A stretch of 18,011 nt of DNA. Origin: an uncultured Clostridia bacterium. Its GTDB lineage: Bacteria > Bacillota > Clostridia > Peptostreptococcales > Anaerovoracaceae. The stretch spans positions 1 through 18,011 of the forward strand of contig CAKQGQ010000029.1 of NCBI GenBank assembly GCA_934233735.1, given 5' to 3'. The position numbers were made by a program, and so were the translations under genes. The notes beneath the pieces are model-generated. The model was not told the origin of the DNA and ran no database searches. It was given only the letters and a program-made list of their open reading frames with translations. The first letter of the stretch is position 1. Each line of letters opens with the position of its first letter. Below, piece after piece: positions 1 through 7,258 of the stretch.

Positions 1-62
1 ACGTGACCGATTGTACCGATGTTAATATGCGGTTTCGTTCTTTCGAATTTCTGTTTTGCCAT
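1..62 (-). CDS. tuf: Elongation factor Tu, N-terminal fragment (copy downstream of fusA)
   Basis: The reverse strand encodes the start of EF-Tu, reading MAKQKFERTKPHINIGTIGH and continuing off the left edge of the window, so only about 20 codons are seen. This is the conserved opening of the GTPase domain just before the P-loop. EF-Tu brings aminoacyl-tRNA to the ribosomal A site as a GTP complex. The ATG at 60-62 is preceded by GGGAGG about 10 nt upstream. It follows fusA by 49 nt with no terminator or clear promoter between them, so it is probably the last gene of the str operon. A second tuf copy ends at the right edge of the window. The match is very clear, but the rest of the gene cannot be judged. 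Confidence 0.95.
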   Translation of the reverse strand, partial: MAKQKFERTKPHINIGTIGH

Positions 63-111
63 TTTTAAATTTCCTCCCAAATTAAAGGTTCATAAATATT
101 TTAATGGTTGT

Positions 112-2175
112 TTATTTGTTAATTTTTTCAACTAAGTTGTCAGGAAGCTTTTCAAAGTGATCCATCTGCATTACATATACACCACGACCCTGCGTCTTGG
201 ATCTAAGGTCAGTTGCATATCCGAACATTTCAGAAAGCGGAACGAATCCTCTGATTGCTACAGCGCCCATATTGATGTCGGAACCTTCGATTCTGCCTCT
301 TCTGGAGGAGATATCGCCGATTACATCACCCATATAGTTTTCCGGAACTGTTACTTCAACCTTCATGATAGGTTCAAGAAGTACCGGTTTTGCTTTCTTC
401 GCAGCTTCTCTGAATGCCATGGAAGCGGCAATTTTGAATGCCATTTCAGACGAGTCAACTTCGTGGTAGGAACCGTCGTAAAGTTCAACGCCGACATCCA
501 CTACCTGGTATCCTGCAATCGGACCGTTTTCCATTGCTTCTACGATACCTTCTTCGATCTTCGGAATATATTCCTTCGGAATTGCACCGCCGACGATAGA
601 ATTCTTGAATTCAAAGCCGGAGCCTGCTTCTCTCGGATATACTCTGATCTTAACATGACCGTACTGTCCACGACCACCGGACTGCTTCGCATACTTGTGG
701 TCAACATCTGCATTCGCAGTAAGCGTTTCCTTGTAGGAAACCTGCGGCTTGCCGACATTTGCTTCTACCTTGAATTCTCTGAGAAGTCTGTCTACAATGA
801 TTTCAAGGTGGAGCTCACCCATGCCTGCGATGATAGTCTGTCCTGTGTCTGCATTTGTATAAGTCTTGAAAGTCGGGTCTTCTTCCGCAAGCTTAGCAAG
901 CGCGATACCCATCTTTTCCTGACCCGCTTTTGTCTTAGGCTCGATAGCGATTTCGATTACCGGATCCGGGAAATTCATGGATTCCAGAATAACTTCGGAT
1001 TTTTCGTCGCAAAGCGTATCGCCTGTCGTCGTAATCTTGAGACCTACTGCTGCTGCAATATCTCCGGAGTAAACTTCTTCAATTTCCTGACGGTGATTTG
1101 CGTGCATCTGCAGAATACGACCGATTCTTTCCTTCTTGCCCTTTGTTGAGTTGTACACATAGGAACCTGTTTTCAAAGTACCGGAGTAAACTCTGAAGAA
1201 TGCGAGCTTACCAACGAACGGGTCAGCCATAATCTTGAATGCGAGTGCGGAGAACGGACCCTTATCGTCAGCCACTCTTTCGGTTTCTTCTTCCGTTACC
1301 GGGTCAATACCCTTAATCGGAGGAATATCCAGCGGAGATGGCATGTAGTCAACAACTCCGTCGAGCATCATCTGAACACCCTTGTTTCTGTAAGCGGAGC
1401 CACAGAACATAGGAACCATTCTTCCTGCGACGGTCTCTTTTCTGATAACTTCTTTGATTTCTTTTACAGTAATTTCTTCGCCCTCGAGGAATTTCATCAT
1501 TAAATCGTCATCTGCAGCAGCAACGCTGTCGATTAACTTTTCTCTCCATTCCTCTGCAAGCTCGGACATTTCAGCAGGAATATCTGTAATTTCAAACTCC
1601 TTACCTAATTCGTCCTTATAAATCTCTGCTTTCATTTCTACTAAATCGATAATTCCAACGAAACTATCTTCAGCACCAATTGGCAGCTGGACCGGTACGG
1701 CATTCGCCTTGAGTCTGTCTTTAACCATCTGGACAACTCTAAAGAAATCTGCCCCCATAATGTCCATTTTATTAACAAAGATCATTCTTGGTACGCCATA
1801 CTTCTCAGCTTGTCTCCAAACTGTTTCTGACTGAGGTTCAACACCACCCTTAGCGCAAAGTACTGTTACTGCGCCATCCAGAACTCTAAGAGATCTTTCA
1901 ACTTCTACAGTAAAGTCTACGTGTCCCGGAGTATCGATTATGTTAATTCTGTGATTCTTCCATTGTGCTGTAGTAGCAGCAGAGGTTATAGTGATACCAC
2001 GCTCTTGTTCCTGTTCCATCCAGTCCATAGTAGCCGCACCTTCGTGTGTTTCGCCTAACTTATGGGTTTTACCTGTGTAGAACAAGATTCTTTCTGTCGT
2101 AGTAGTTTTACCCGCATCGATATGCGCCATAATACCAATGTTTCTGGTTTTTTCTAACGGAAAACTTCTTGGCAT
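112..2175 (-). CDS. fusA: Elongation factor G
   Basis: This 687-residue protein is the ribosomal translocase EF-G, which uses GTP to move tRNAs and mRNA after peptide bond formation and, with ribosome recycling factor, splits ribosomes. The G motifs are all present: P-loop AHIDAGKT at residues 17-24, switch region RGITIT at 59-64, DTPGH at 81-85 and NKMD at 135-138. Domains II to V follow in normal order, and the length is close to the usual 690 or so. The opening, PLEKTRNIGIMAHIDAG, is that of the canonical housekeeping EF-G and not a tetracycline-protection or EF-G2 paralogue. The ATG has GGGAGGA 7 nt upstream. The gene is 58 nt downstream of rpsG and 49 nt upstream of tuf, without intervening terminators. 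Confidence 0.98.
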   Translation of the reverse strand: MPRSFPLEKTRNIGIMAHIDAGKTTTTERILFYTGKTHKLGETHEGAATMDWMEQEQERGITITSAATTAQWKNHRINIIDTPGHVDFTVEVERSLRVLDGAVTVLCAKGGVEPQSETVWRQAEKYGVPRMIFVNKMDIMGADFFRVVQMVKDRLKANAVPVQLPIGAEDSFVGIIDLVEMKAEIYKDELGKEFEITDIPAEMSELAEEWREKLIDSVAAADDDLMMKFLEGEEITVKEIKEVIRKETVAGRMVPMFCGSAYRNKGVQMMLDGVVDYMPSPLDIPPIKGIDPVTEEETERVADDKGPFSALAFKIMADPFVGKLAFFRVYSGTLKTGSYVYNSTKGKKERIGRILQMHANHRQEIEEVYSGDIAAAVGLKITTTGDTLCDEKSEVILESMNFPDPVIEIAIEPKTKAGQEKMGIALAKLAEEDPTFKTYTNADTGQTIIAGMGELHLEIIVDRLLREFKVEANVGKPQVSYKETLTANADVDHKYAKQSGGRGQYGHVKIRVYPREAGSGFEFKNSIVGGAIPKEYIPKIEEGIVEAMENGPIAGYQVVDVGVELYDGSYHEVDSSEMAFKIAASMAFREAAKKAKPVLLEPIMKVEVTVPENYMGDVIGDISSRRGRIEGSDINMGAVAIRGFVPLSEMFGYATDLRSKTQGRGVYVMQMDHFEKLPDNLVEKINK

Positions 2176-2233
2176 ACTTATATCCTCCCTTCTACTTTTC
2201 TAAAAAATAATCTCTTCAAAACCTGCACCCTGA

Positions 2234-2704
2234 TTACCATCTGAAATGAGCGAAAGCTTTGTTTGCTTCTGCCATCTTGTGGGTATCTTCTTTCTTCTTT
2301 ACGGATGCACCTGTGTTGTTCGCTGCGTCCATAAGTTCTTTTGCAAGTCTTTCAGCCATTGTTCTTTCGCCTCTTGCTCTCGTGTACTTCGTGAGCCATC
2401 TGAGTCCCAATGTCTGTCTTCTTTCCGGTCTTACTTCAACCGGAACCTGGTAGTTTGCACCACCGATTCTTTTTGCTTTTACTTCTAATACAGGCATGAT
2501 ATTGTTCATAGCCTTTTCGAATACTTCCAAAGGTTCTTCGCCTGTCTGTGCTTTGATCTTGTCAAATGCACCGTAAACGATTGCCTGTGCTGTTCCTTTT
2601 TTACCGTCAAGCATGATGCTGTTGATTAATTTCGCAACAACAACGCTTCCGTAAACCGGATCAGGAAGTACTTCTCTCTTTGGTACGTTACCTTTTCTTG
2701 GCAC
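2234..2704 (-). CDS. rpsG: Small ribosomal subunit protein uS7
   Basis: This 156-residue protein is S7, a primary 16S rRNA-binding protein that nucleates assembly of the 3' major domain (the head) of the small subunit and lies near the E site. The sequence has the typical MPRKGNVPKRE-type start and the conserved stretch RIGGANYQVPVEVRPERR, and it ends in AFAHFRW, matching the normal length. The start codon is GTG at 2702-2704, with GAGGAGG 8 nt upstream. It lies between rpsL and fusA, as is general in bacteria, but is separated from rpsL by an unusually long 269-nt region full of potential hairpins. In E. coli S7 represses its own operon by binding the rpsL-rpsG intercistronic RNA, so autoregulation at this place is plausible but is an inference here. 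Confidence 0.98.
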   Translation of the reverse strand: MPRKGNVPKREVLPDPVYGSVVVAKLINSIMLDGKKGTAQAIVYGAFDKIKAQTGEEPLEVFEKAMNNIMPVLEVKAKRIGGANYQVPVEVRPERRQTLGLRWLTKYTRARGERTMAERLAKELMDAANNTGASVKKKEDTHKMAEANKAFAHFRW

Positions 2705-2973
2705 TTCTCTTCCCTCCTCGCCGGATCACTTCGATTCTGTCTTATCTAGTACGAAATGACCTGCACAAATTTTTTTGATAAAATTGCACAAAATTCTTCA
2801 CCTCGCTCCCTTGCGAACGACCTGTTTCGCGGGGCAGAGATTACTCTGAGCGGCTGCAATTAAAAACCGTCCAGTCTTGCTAACGGGGTACTCGATCTAT
2901 CCTTTGATGACCGCGAGCGCTTCTTTCTTCTATATAGAATAATAAGAATGCTCTACCGTTCTTTTCGTTTTAA
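2705..2973 (-). ncRNA. Candidate structured intercistronic RNA between rpsL and rpsG
   Basis: This 269-nt gap has no credible reading frame but holds a series of potential RNA helices on the transcribed strand. In transcription order they are: GAGC/GCTC (2950-2953 with 2915-2918) extended by TTCTT/AAGAA (2944-2948 with 2921-2925) and capped by a perfect 12-nt palindrome (2928-2939); TCGCGG/CCGCGA (2911-2916 with 2827-2832), enclosing a 7-bp bulged hairpin at 2867-2886 and the perfect CAGAG-loop-CTCTG hairpin at 2835-2848; CGTTC/GAGCG (2815-2819 with 2804-2808); and an A/T-rich hairpin near 2768-2785. The segment 2915-2919 could also pair with 2804-2808, so alternative folds are possible. It may be an S7-binding autoregulatory element. 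I recognise no named family. Confidence 0.55.
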
Positions 2974-3390
2974 TTATTTTTTCTTAGGTCTCTTAGCGCC
3001 GTATTTGGAACGAGCCTGAAGTCTGTTGTTAACTCCAGCCGTATCAAGAGTTCCTCTAACGATATGATATCTTACACCCGGAAGGTCTTTTACTCTTCCG
3101 CCTCTGATCAGTACAACACTGTGTTCCTGCAGGTTGTGGCCGATACCAGGGATGTAAGCAGTTACTTCAATACCGTTAGTAAGACGAACTCTGGCAACTT
3201 TTCTTAACGCTGAGTTAGGCTTTTTAGGTGTTACTGTCTTTACAGAAGTGCAAACGCCTCTCTTCTGCGGTGAATGAGTGTCTGTAGCGACTCTCTTCAG
3301 TGAGTTCATTCCCTTGTTAAGAGCAGGAGCTGTGGACTTTTTAACAGCACTTGTTCTGCCTTCGCGTACTAATTGGTTGATAGTAGGCAT
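2974..3390 (-). CDS. rpsL: Small ribosomal subunit protein uS12
   Basis: This 138-residue protein is S12, which lines the decoding centre and controls accuracy of tRNA selection. Signature segments are PTINQLVREGR at the N-terminus, TPKKPNSALRKVARVRL at residues 54-70, GGRVKDLPGVRYH at 97-109 and a basic KYGAKRPKKK tail. The lysines that correspond to E. coli Lys42 and Lys87 (residues 56 and 101 here) are intact, so the classic streptomycin-resistance substitutions are absent at those positions. The ATG has AAAGGAG about 8 nt upstream. It is the first gene of a transcription unit with its own promoter just behind rpoC, followed by rpsG, fusA and tuf. Length and sequence are normal for the long form common in Gram-positive bacteria. 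Confidence 0.98.
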   Translation of the reverse strand: MPTINQLVREGRTSAVKKSTAPALNKGMNSLKRVATDTHSPQKRGVCTSVKTVTPKKPNSALRKVARVRLTNGIEVTAYIPGIGHNLQEHSVVLIRGGRVKDLPGVRYHIVRGTLDTAGVNNRLQARSKYGAKRPKKK

Positions 3391-3439
3391 TCTTGTTCTC
3401 CTTTCTTTCGAAAATTGCTTTATTTTTTCAAGCGGAAAT

Positions 3440-3465
3440 GACCTAAAATACTACGATTCTAGGCC
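3440..3465 (-). promoter_or_regulatory. Leader hairpin upstream of rpsL
   Basis: On the transcribed strand GGCCTAGAA (3465-3457) can pair with TTTTAGGTC (3448-3440) across an 8-nt loop, giving 9 bp including G-U pairs. It sits in the roughly 90-nt 5' leader between the promoter and rpsL. No U-tract follows, so it is not a terminator. It could affect mRNA stability or bind a regulator; its function is unknown. Confidence 0.4.
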
Positions 3466-3488
3466 AAATACGCTCAAAGCCAACATAT

Positions 3489-3518
3489 AGTTTATCACAA
3501 ATCCTCACCCGATGTCAA
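3489..3518 (-). promoter_or_regulatory. Sigma-A promoter of the str operon (rpsL-rpsG-fusA-tuf)
   Basis: A perfect -35 box TTGACA at 3513-3518 is followed after 18 nt by TAAACT at 3489-3494, a 4 of 6 match to the -10 consensus. The -35 box starts 7 nt beyond the rpoC stop codon. This would let rpsL, rpsG, fusA and tuf be transcribed independently of rpoBC. The -10 box is imperfect, so confidence is moderate. Confidence 0.7.
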
Positions 3519-3524
3519 TGCATT

Positions 3525-6500
3525 TTAGTCAATTTCAAAAATATCCGGTGCATCCGACATATCTGGGGCTTCAACAATCGGTTCTTCGAAAACTTCATCC
3601 ATTTCGCTGTCCATATTGAAAGCTGCCGCTGCCTGCGCCTCCGCTTCTCTTGCAGCTTCTTCTGCTTCTCTCTGCTGTCTTTCGAAGTTTTCCATGATTT
3701 CCGCATTAATTCCGTAGTCAAGTTCGATATTCTTATATCTCTTCATTCCTGTACCTGCCGGAATCAGCTTACCGATGATTACATTTTCTTTCAGACCAAT
3801 CAGCTTATCGTTTTTACCCTTGATTGCAGCATCCGTGAGCACCTTGGTAGTTTCCTGGAAGGACGCTGCTGATAAGAACGAGCTTGTTGCAAGGGATGCT
3901 TTGGTAATACCCAGAAGTGTTCTCTTCGCAACGCAAGGCTCGCCACCTTCTGCAATTGCTTTTTCGTTCGCTTCCTCAACTTCGAACTTGCCGTATAATG
4001 CACCCGGAAGGAGATCCGTATCGCCGGCATCTTCGATCTTATACTTGGAAAGCATCTGGCTTACGATAACTTCGACATGCTTGTCGTTGATATCTACACC
4101 CTGCTGTTTGTATACACGCTGTACTTCCTTCAGAAGATACTGGTATACGCCTTCCACGCCGTTCAGTCTTAAAATATCGTGAGGGTTCAAAGGTCCGCGC
4201 GTAATCTGTCCGCCCGCATAAACCTTGTCGCCTTCTTTTACATTTATTCTTGCACCGTAAGGGATAACATATACATGGTCTTCTTCCTCACCTCTTACCC
4301 TTACTTCTGTTTTATTGTCTTTTCTCGCTTCAATCGAGATAACTTCACCGTCTGCTTCGCAAATCTCAGCAAGTCCCTTAGGTTTTCTTGCTTCGAAAAG
4401 TTCTTCAACTCTTGGAAGACCCTGTGTGATGTCGCCACCGGCTACACCGCCCGTATGGAAGGTTCTCATTGTAAGCTGCGTACCCGGTTCACCGATGGAC
4501 TGTGCCGCTGTAATTCCGACAGCTTCGCCGATGTTAACTTCTTCACCTGTTGCAAGATTTCTTCCGTAGCACTTCGCGCATACGCCTGTTCTTGCATGAC
4601 ATGTCATTACGGCACGAATTGCAACACTTTCGATTCCGCACGCTTCGATTCTCTCTGCAGCAGCTTCCATGATTTCATCGTTCTGCTCAACGATAACTTC
4701 GCCTGTCTGCGGATCTACGATATCGATAAATGCAGTTCTTCCGACGATTCTCTGCTTCAACGGCTCGATTACTTCCTTGCCGTCAGTGAAAGCTCTTACT
4801 TCCACGCCTTCGTCGGTTCCGCAGTCGTATTCTCTTACAATTACGTTGTGAGATACATCTACAAGTCTTCTGGTAAGGTAACCGGAGTCAGCCGTACGAA
4901 GAGCTGTATCGGCAAGGCCTTTACGAGCACCGTTTGAGGAAATGAAGTATTCCAAAATCGAAAGTCCTTCACGGAAGTTTGATTTAATAGGAATTTCTAC
5001 GGTTTTACCTGTTGCGTTTGCCATCAAACCACGCATACCGCCGACCTGCTTAATCTGGTTCTTGGAACCACGGGCTCCGGAGTTTGCCATAATGAACAGG
5101 TTGTTCAGCGTTCCGAGCGAGCTCATGAGGGCATCTGCAACGTCATCGGTAGCTTTTGACCAGATCTTGATGATTGCTTCATATCTTTCCTGTGCGGACA
5201 TGAGACCCATACGGAAAGCTTTTTCGTATCTTTCAACCTGCGCTTCTGCTGCTGCGATGATTACTTCCTTTTCTTCCGGAATTTCCATATCGCTTACACT
5301 GATTGTAACAGCAGCCTTTGTTGAATATTTATAGCCCATTGACTTAATGTAGTCAAGCATGATAACCGTTCCGGTGTTTCCATGCTTTCTGTAGCATTTG
5401 TCAATGATGACACCTAATTTCTTTTTGTCGCAAAGGAAGTCAACTTCCAGTGAGTACGGTTCTTCGTCTCTGTCAACAAATCCCAAATCCTGCGGGATTC
5501 CCTGGTTAAAGATAAATCTTCCGACTGTGGATTCCACAAGTCTTCCGTCTTTATCTCCATCGAGGAACATTCTTACTTTTACCTTCGCATGGATTCCGAC
5601 TACGCCGTTTTGGTATGCCATGAGCATTTCGTCAAGGTCTGTGAAGACTTTGCCGTCGCCCTTTTCAGCATAGGTGCTTCTGTCCTCAACACCCGGATGT
5701 GTCAGATAATAGCTTCCCAAAATCATATCTTGTGTAGGCGTTGTGATTGGAGAACCGTCCTTCGGCGCCAAAATATTGTTTACAGAGAGCATGAGGAATC
5801 TCGCTTCCGCCTGAGCTTCTACCGAAAGCGGTACGTGAACCGCCATCTGGTCTCCGTCGAAGTCGGCGTTAAATGCCGTGCATGCGAGCGGGTGAAGCTT
5901 GATCGCTTTACCTTCTACGAGAACCGGCTCAAATGCCTGAATACCGAGTCTGTGAAGCGTCGGTGCACGGTTGAGCATTACCGGATGTTCTTTGATAACA
6001 CCTTCAAGTACATCCCATACTTCCGGTCTTACCTTTTCAACCATTCTCTTTGCACTCTTGATATTGTGTGCATATCCCTGTTCAACGAGTTCCTTCATAA
6101 TGAAAGGCTTGAACAGTTCCAGTGCCATTTTCTTAGGAAGTCCGCACTGGTAGAACTTGAGCTCCGGTCCTACTACGATTACCGAACGGCCTGAGTAGTC
6201 AACACGCTTGCCCAGCAGGTTCTGTCTGAATCTTCCCTGCTTACCCTTGAGCATGTCGGATAAAGACTTCAGTGGCCTGGATCCCGGTCCCGTTACGGCT
6301 CTGCCGCGTCTTCCGTTGTCTATCAGTGAGTCAACCGCTTCCTGAAGCATTCTCTTTTCGTTTCTGACGATGATATCAGGAGCACCGAGTTCAAGAAGTC
6401 GGTTAAGTCTGTTATTTCTGTTGATAACTCTTCTGTATAAATCATTTAAGTCAGATGTCGCAAATCTGCCGCCGTCAAGCTGAACCATCGGTCTGATGTC

Positions 6501-7229
6501 AGGCGGGATTACCGGAATTACATCCATAATCATCCATTCCGGTCTGTTGCCGGAAAGTCTGAGTGCTTCAATCACTTCCAGTCTTCTTACAACTCTGATT
6601 TTTTTCTGTCCGGACGCATCTTTCAATGTTTCTCTGAGCTCTGCCGACAGTTTTTCAAGGTCAATGTCTTCAAGAAGCTTTTTAACCGCTTCCGCACCCA
6701 TTCCCGCAGAAAATGCATTGCCGTACTGCTCTCTGGCTTCTTTATACTGCTGTTCGGTCAGTATTTCCTTGTAGCCGAGCCCGGTATCTCCCGGGTCGGT
6801 CACGATATACGCTGCGAAGTAGAGAATTTTTTCCAGATTTCTCGGTGTAATGTCAAGGCAAAGTCCCATTCTTGACGGGATACCCTTGAAATACCAGATA
6901 TGAGAAACCGGTGCCGCAAGCTTGATGTGGCCCATTCTCTCTCTTCTAACCTTTGCTTTTGTAACTTCTACACCGCATCGGTCGCAGACAATTCCCTTAT
7001 ATCTAATTCTCTTATACTTACCGCAATGGCATTCCCAGTCCTTCATAGGTCCGAAAATCTTTTCGCAGAAAAGACCGTCTTTCTCCGGTTTCAAAGTTCT
7101 GTAGTTAATCGTTTCCGGCTTCGTAACTTCGCCGTGAGACCATTCGAGAATTTTTTCCGGAGATGCCAAATTGATTTGTATAGACTCGAAATTATTTAAT
7201 TCATAATCGTTGTTTACATTATTATTCAA
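3525..7229 (-). CDS. rpoC: RNA polymerase subunit beta'
   Basis: This 1234-residue protein is the beta' subunit, which holds the catalytic Mg ion and clamps DNA and RNA in the core enzyme. The N-terminal zinc site is Cys67, Cys69, Cys82 and Cys85. The catalytic motif NADFDGD lies at residues 454-460, with Asp456, 458 and 460 as metal ligands. The second zinc site uses Cys803, Cys877, Cys884 and Cys887. The size is close to other Firmicutes beta' subunits and lacks the large insertion of proteobacteria. The last 55 or so residues form an Ala/Glu-rich stretch and then a very acidic tail ending in FEID. The start is TTG at 7227-7229: GGAGG lies 6 nt upstream and no in-frame ATG occurs nearby. 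It follows rpoB by 29 nt and is cotranscribed with it. Confidence 0.98.
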   Translation of the reverse strand: MNNNVNNDYELNNFESIQINLASPEKILEWSHGEVTKPETINYRTLKPEKDGLFCEKIFGPMKDWECHCGKYKRIRYKGIVCDRCGVEVTKAKVRRERMGHIKLAAPVSHIWYFKGIPSRMGLCLDITPRNLEKILYFAAYIVTDPGDTGLGYKEILTEQQYKEAREQYGNAFSAGMGAEAVKKLLEDIDLEKLSAELRETLKDASGQKKIRVVRRLEVIEALRLSGNRPEWMIMDVIPVIPPDIRPMVQLDGGRFATSDLNDLYRRVINRNNRLNRLLELGAPDIIVRNEKRMLQEAVDSLIDNGRRGRAVTGPGSRPLKSLSDMLKGKQGRFRQNLLGKRVDYSGRSVIVVGPELKFYQCGLPKKMALELFKPFIMKELVEQGYAHNIKSAKRMVEKVRPEVWDVLEGVIKEHPVMLNRAPTLHRLGIQAFEPVLVEGKAIKLHPLACTAFNADFDGDQMAVHVPLSVEAQAEARFLMLSVNNILAPKDGSPITTPTQDMILGSYYLTHPGVEDRSTYAEKGDGKVFTDLDEMLMAYQNGVVGIHAKVKVRMFLDGDKDGRLVESTVGRFIFNQGIPQDLGFVDRDEEPYSLEVDFLCDKKKLGVIIDKCYRKHGNTGTVIMLDYIKSMGYKYSTKAAVTISVSDMEIPEEKEVIIAAAEAQVERYEKAFRMGLMSAQERYEAIIKIWSKATDDVADALMSSLGTLNNLFIMANSGARGSKNQIKQVGGMRGLMANATGKTVEIPIKSNFREGLSILEYFISSNGARKGLADTALRTADSGYLTRRLVDVSHNVIVREYDCGTDEGVEVRAFTDGKEVIEPLKQRIVGRTAFIDIVDPQTGEVIVEQNDEIMEAAAERIEACGIESVAIRAVMTCHARTGVCAKCYGRNLATGEEVNIGEAVGITAAQSIGEPGTQLTMRTFHTGGVAGGDITQGLPRVEELFEARKPKGLAEICEADGEVISIEARKDNKTEVRVRGEEEDHVYVIPYGARINVKEGDKVYAGGQITRGPLNPHDILRLNGVEGVYQYLLKEVQRVYKQQGVDINDKHVEVIVSQMLSKYKIEDAGDTDLLPGALYGKFEVEEANEKAIAEGGEPCVAKRTLLGITKASLATSSFLSAASFQETTKVLTDAAIKGKNDKLIGLKENVIIGKLIPAGTGMKRYKNIELDYGINAEIMENFERQQREAEEAAREAEAQAAAAFNMDSEMDEVFEEPIVEAPDMSDAPDIFEID

Positions 7230-7258
7230 GGAGTCCCTCCCCTTTCTTTATTACTCAA

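Noticed and set aside
157..1149. A 330-codon open frame on the plus strand opposite fusA
   Set aside because: It is antisense to a fully conserved EF-G gene, its product is rich in Cys, Phe and Arg with no recognisable domain, and it has no promoter or ribosome binding site. It is a by-product of codon bias.
2948..2956. GGTAGAGCA on the minus strand, as in the D arm of a tRNA, and the similar CGGTGGAGCAT of 16S rRNA helix 29-30
   Set aside because: No matching GCTC precedes it and no T arm or acceptor stem exists, so it is not a tRNA. The 16S resemblance (10 of 11 bases, near the S7 site) is suggestive, but too short to claim as mimicry.
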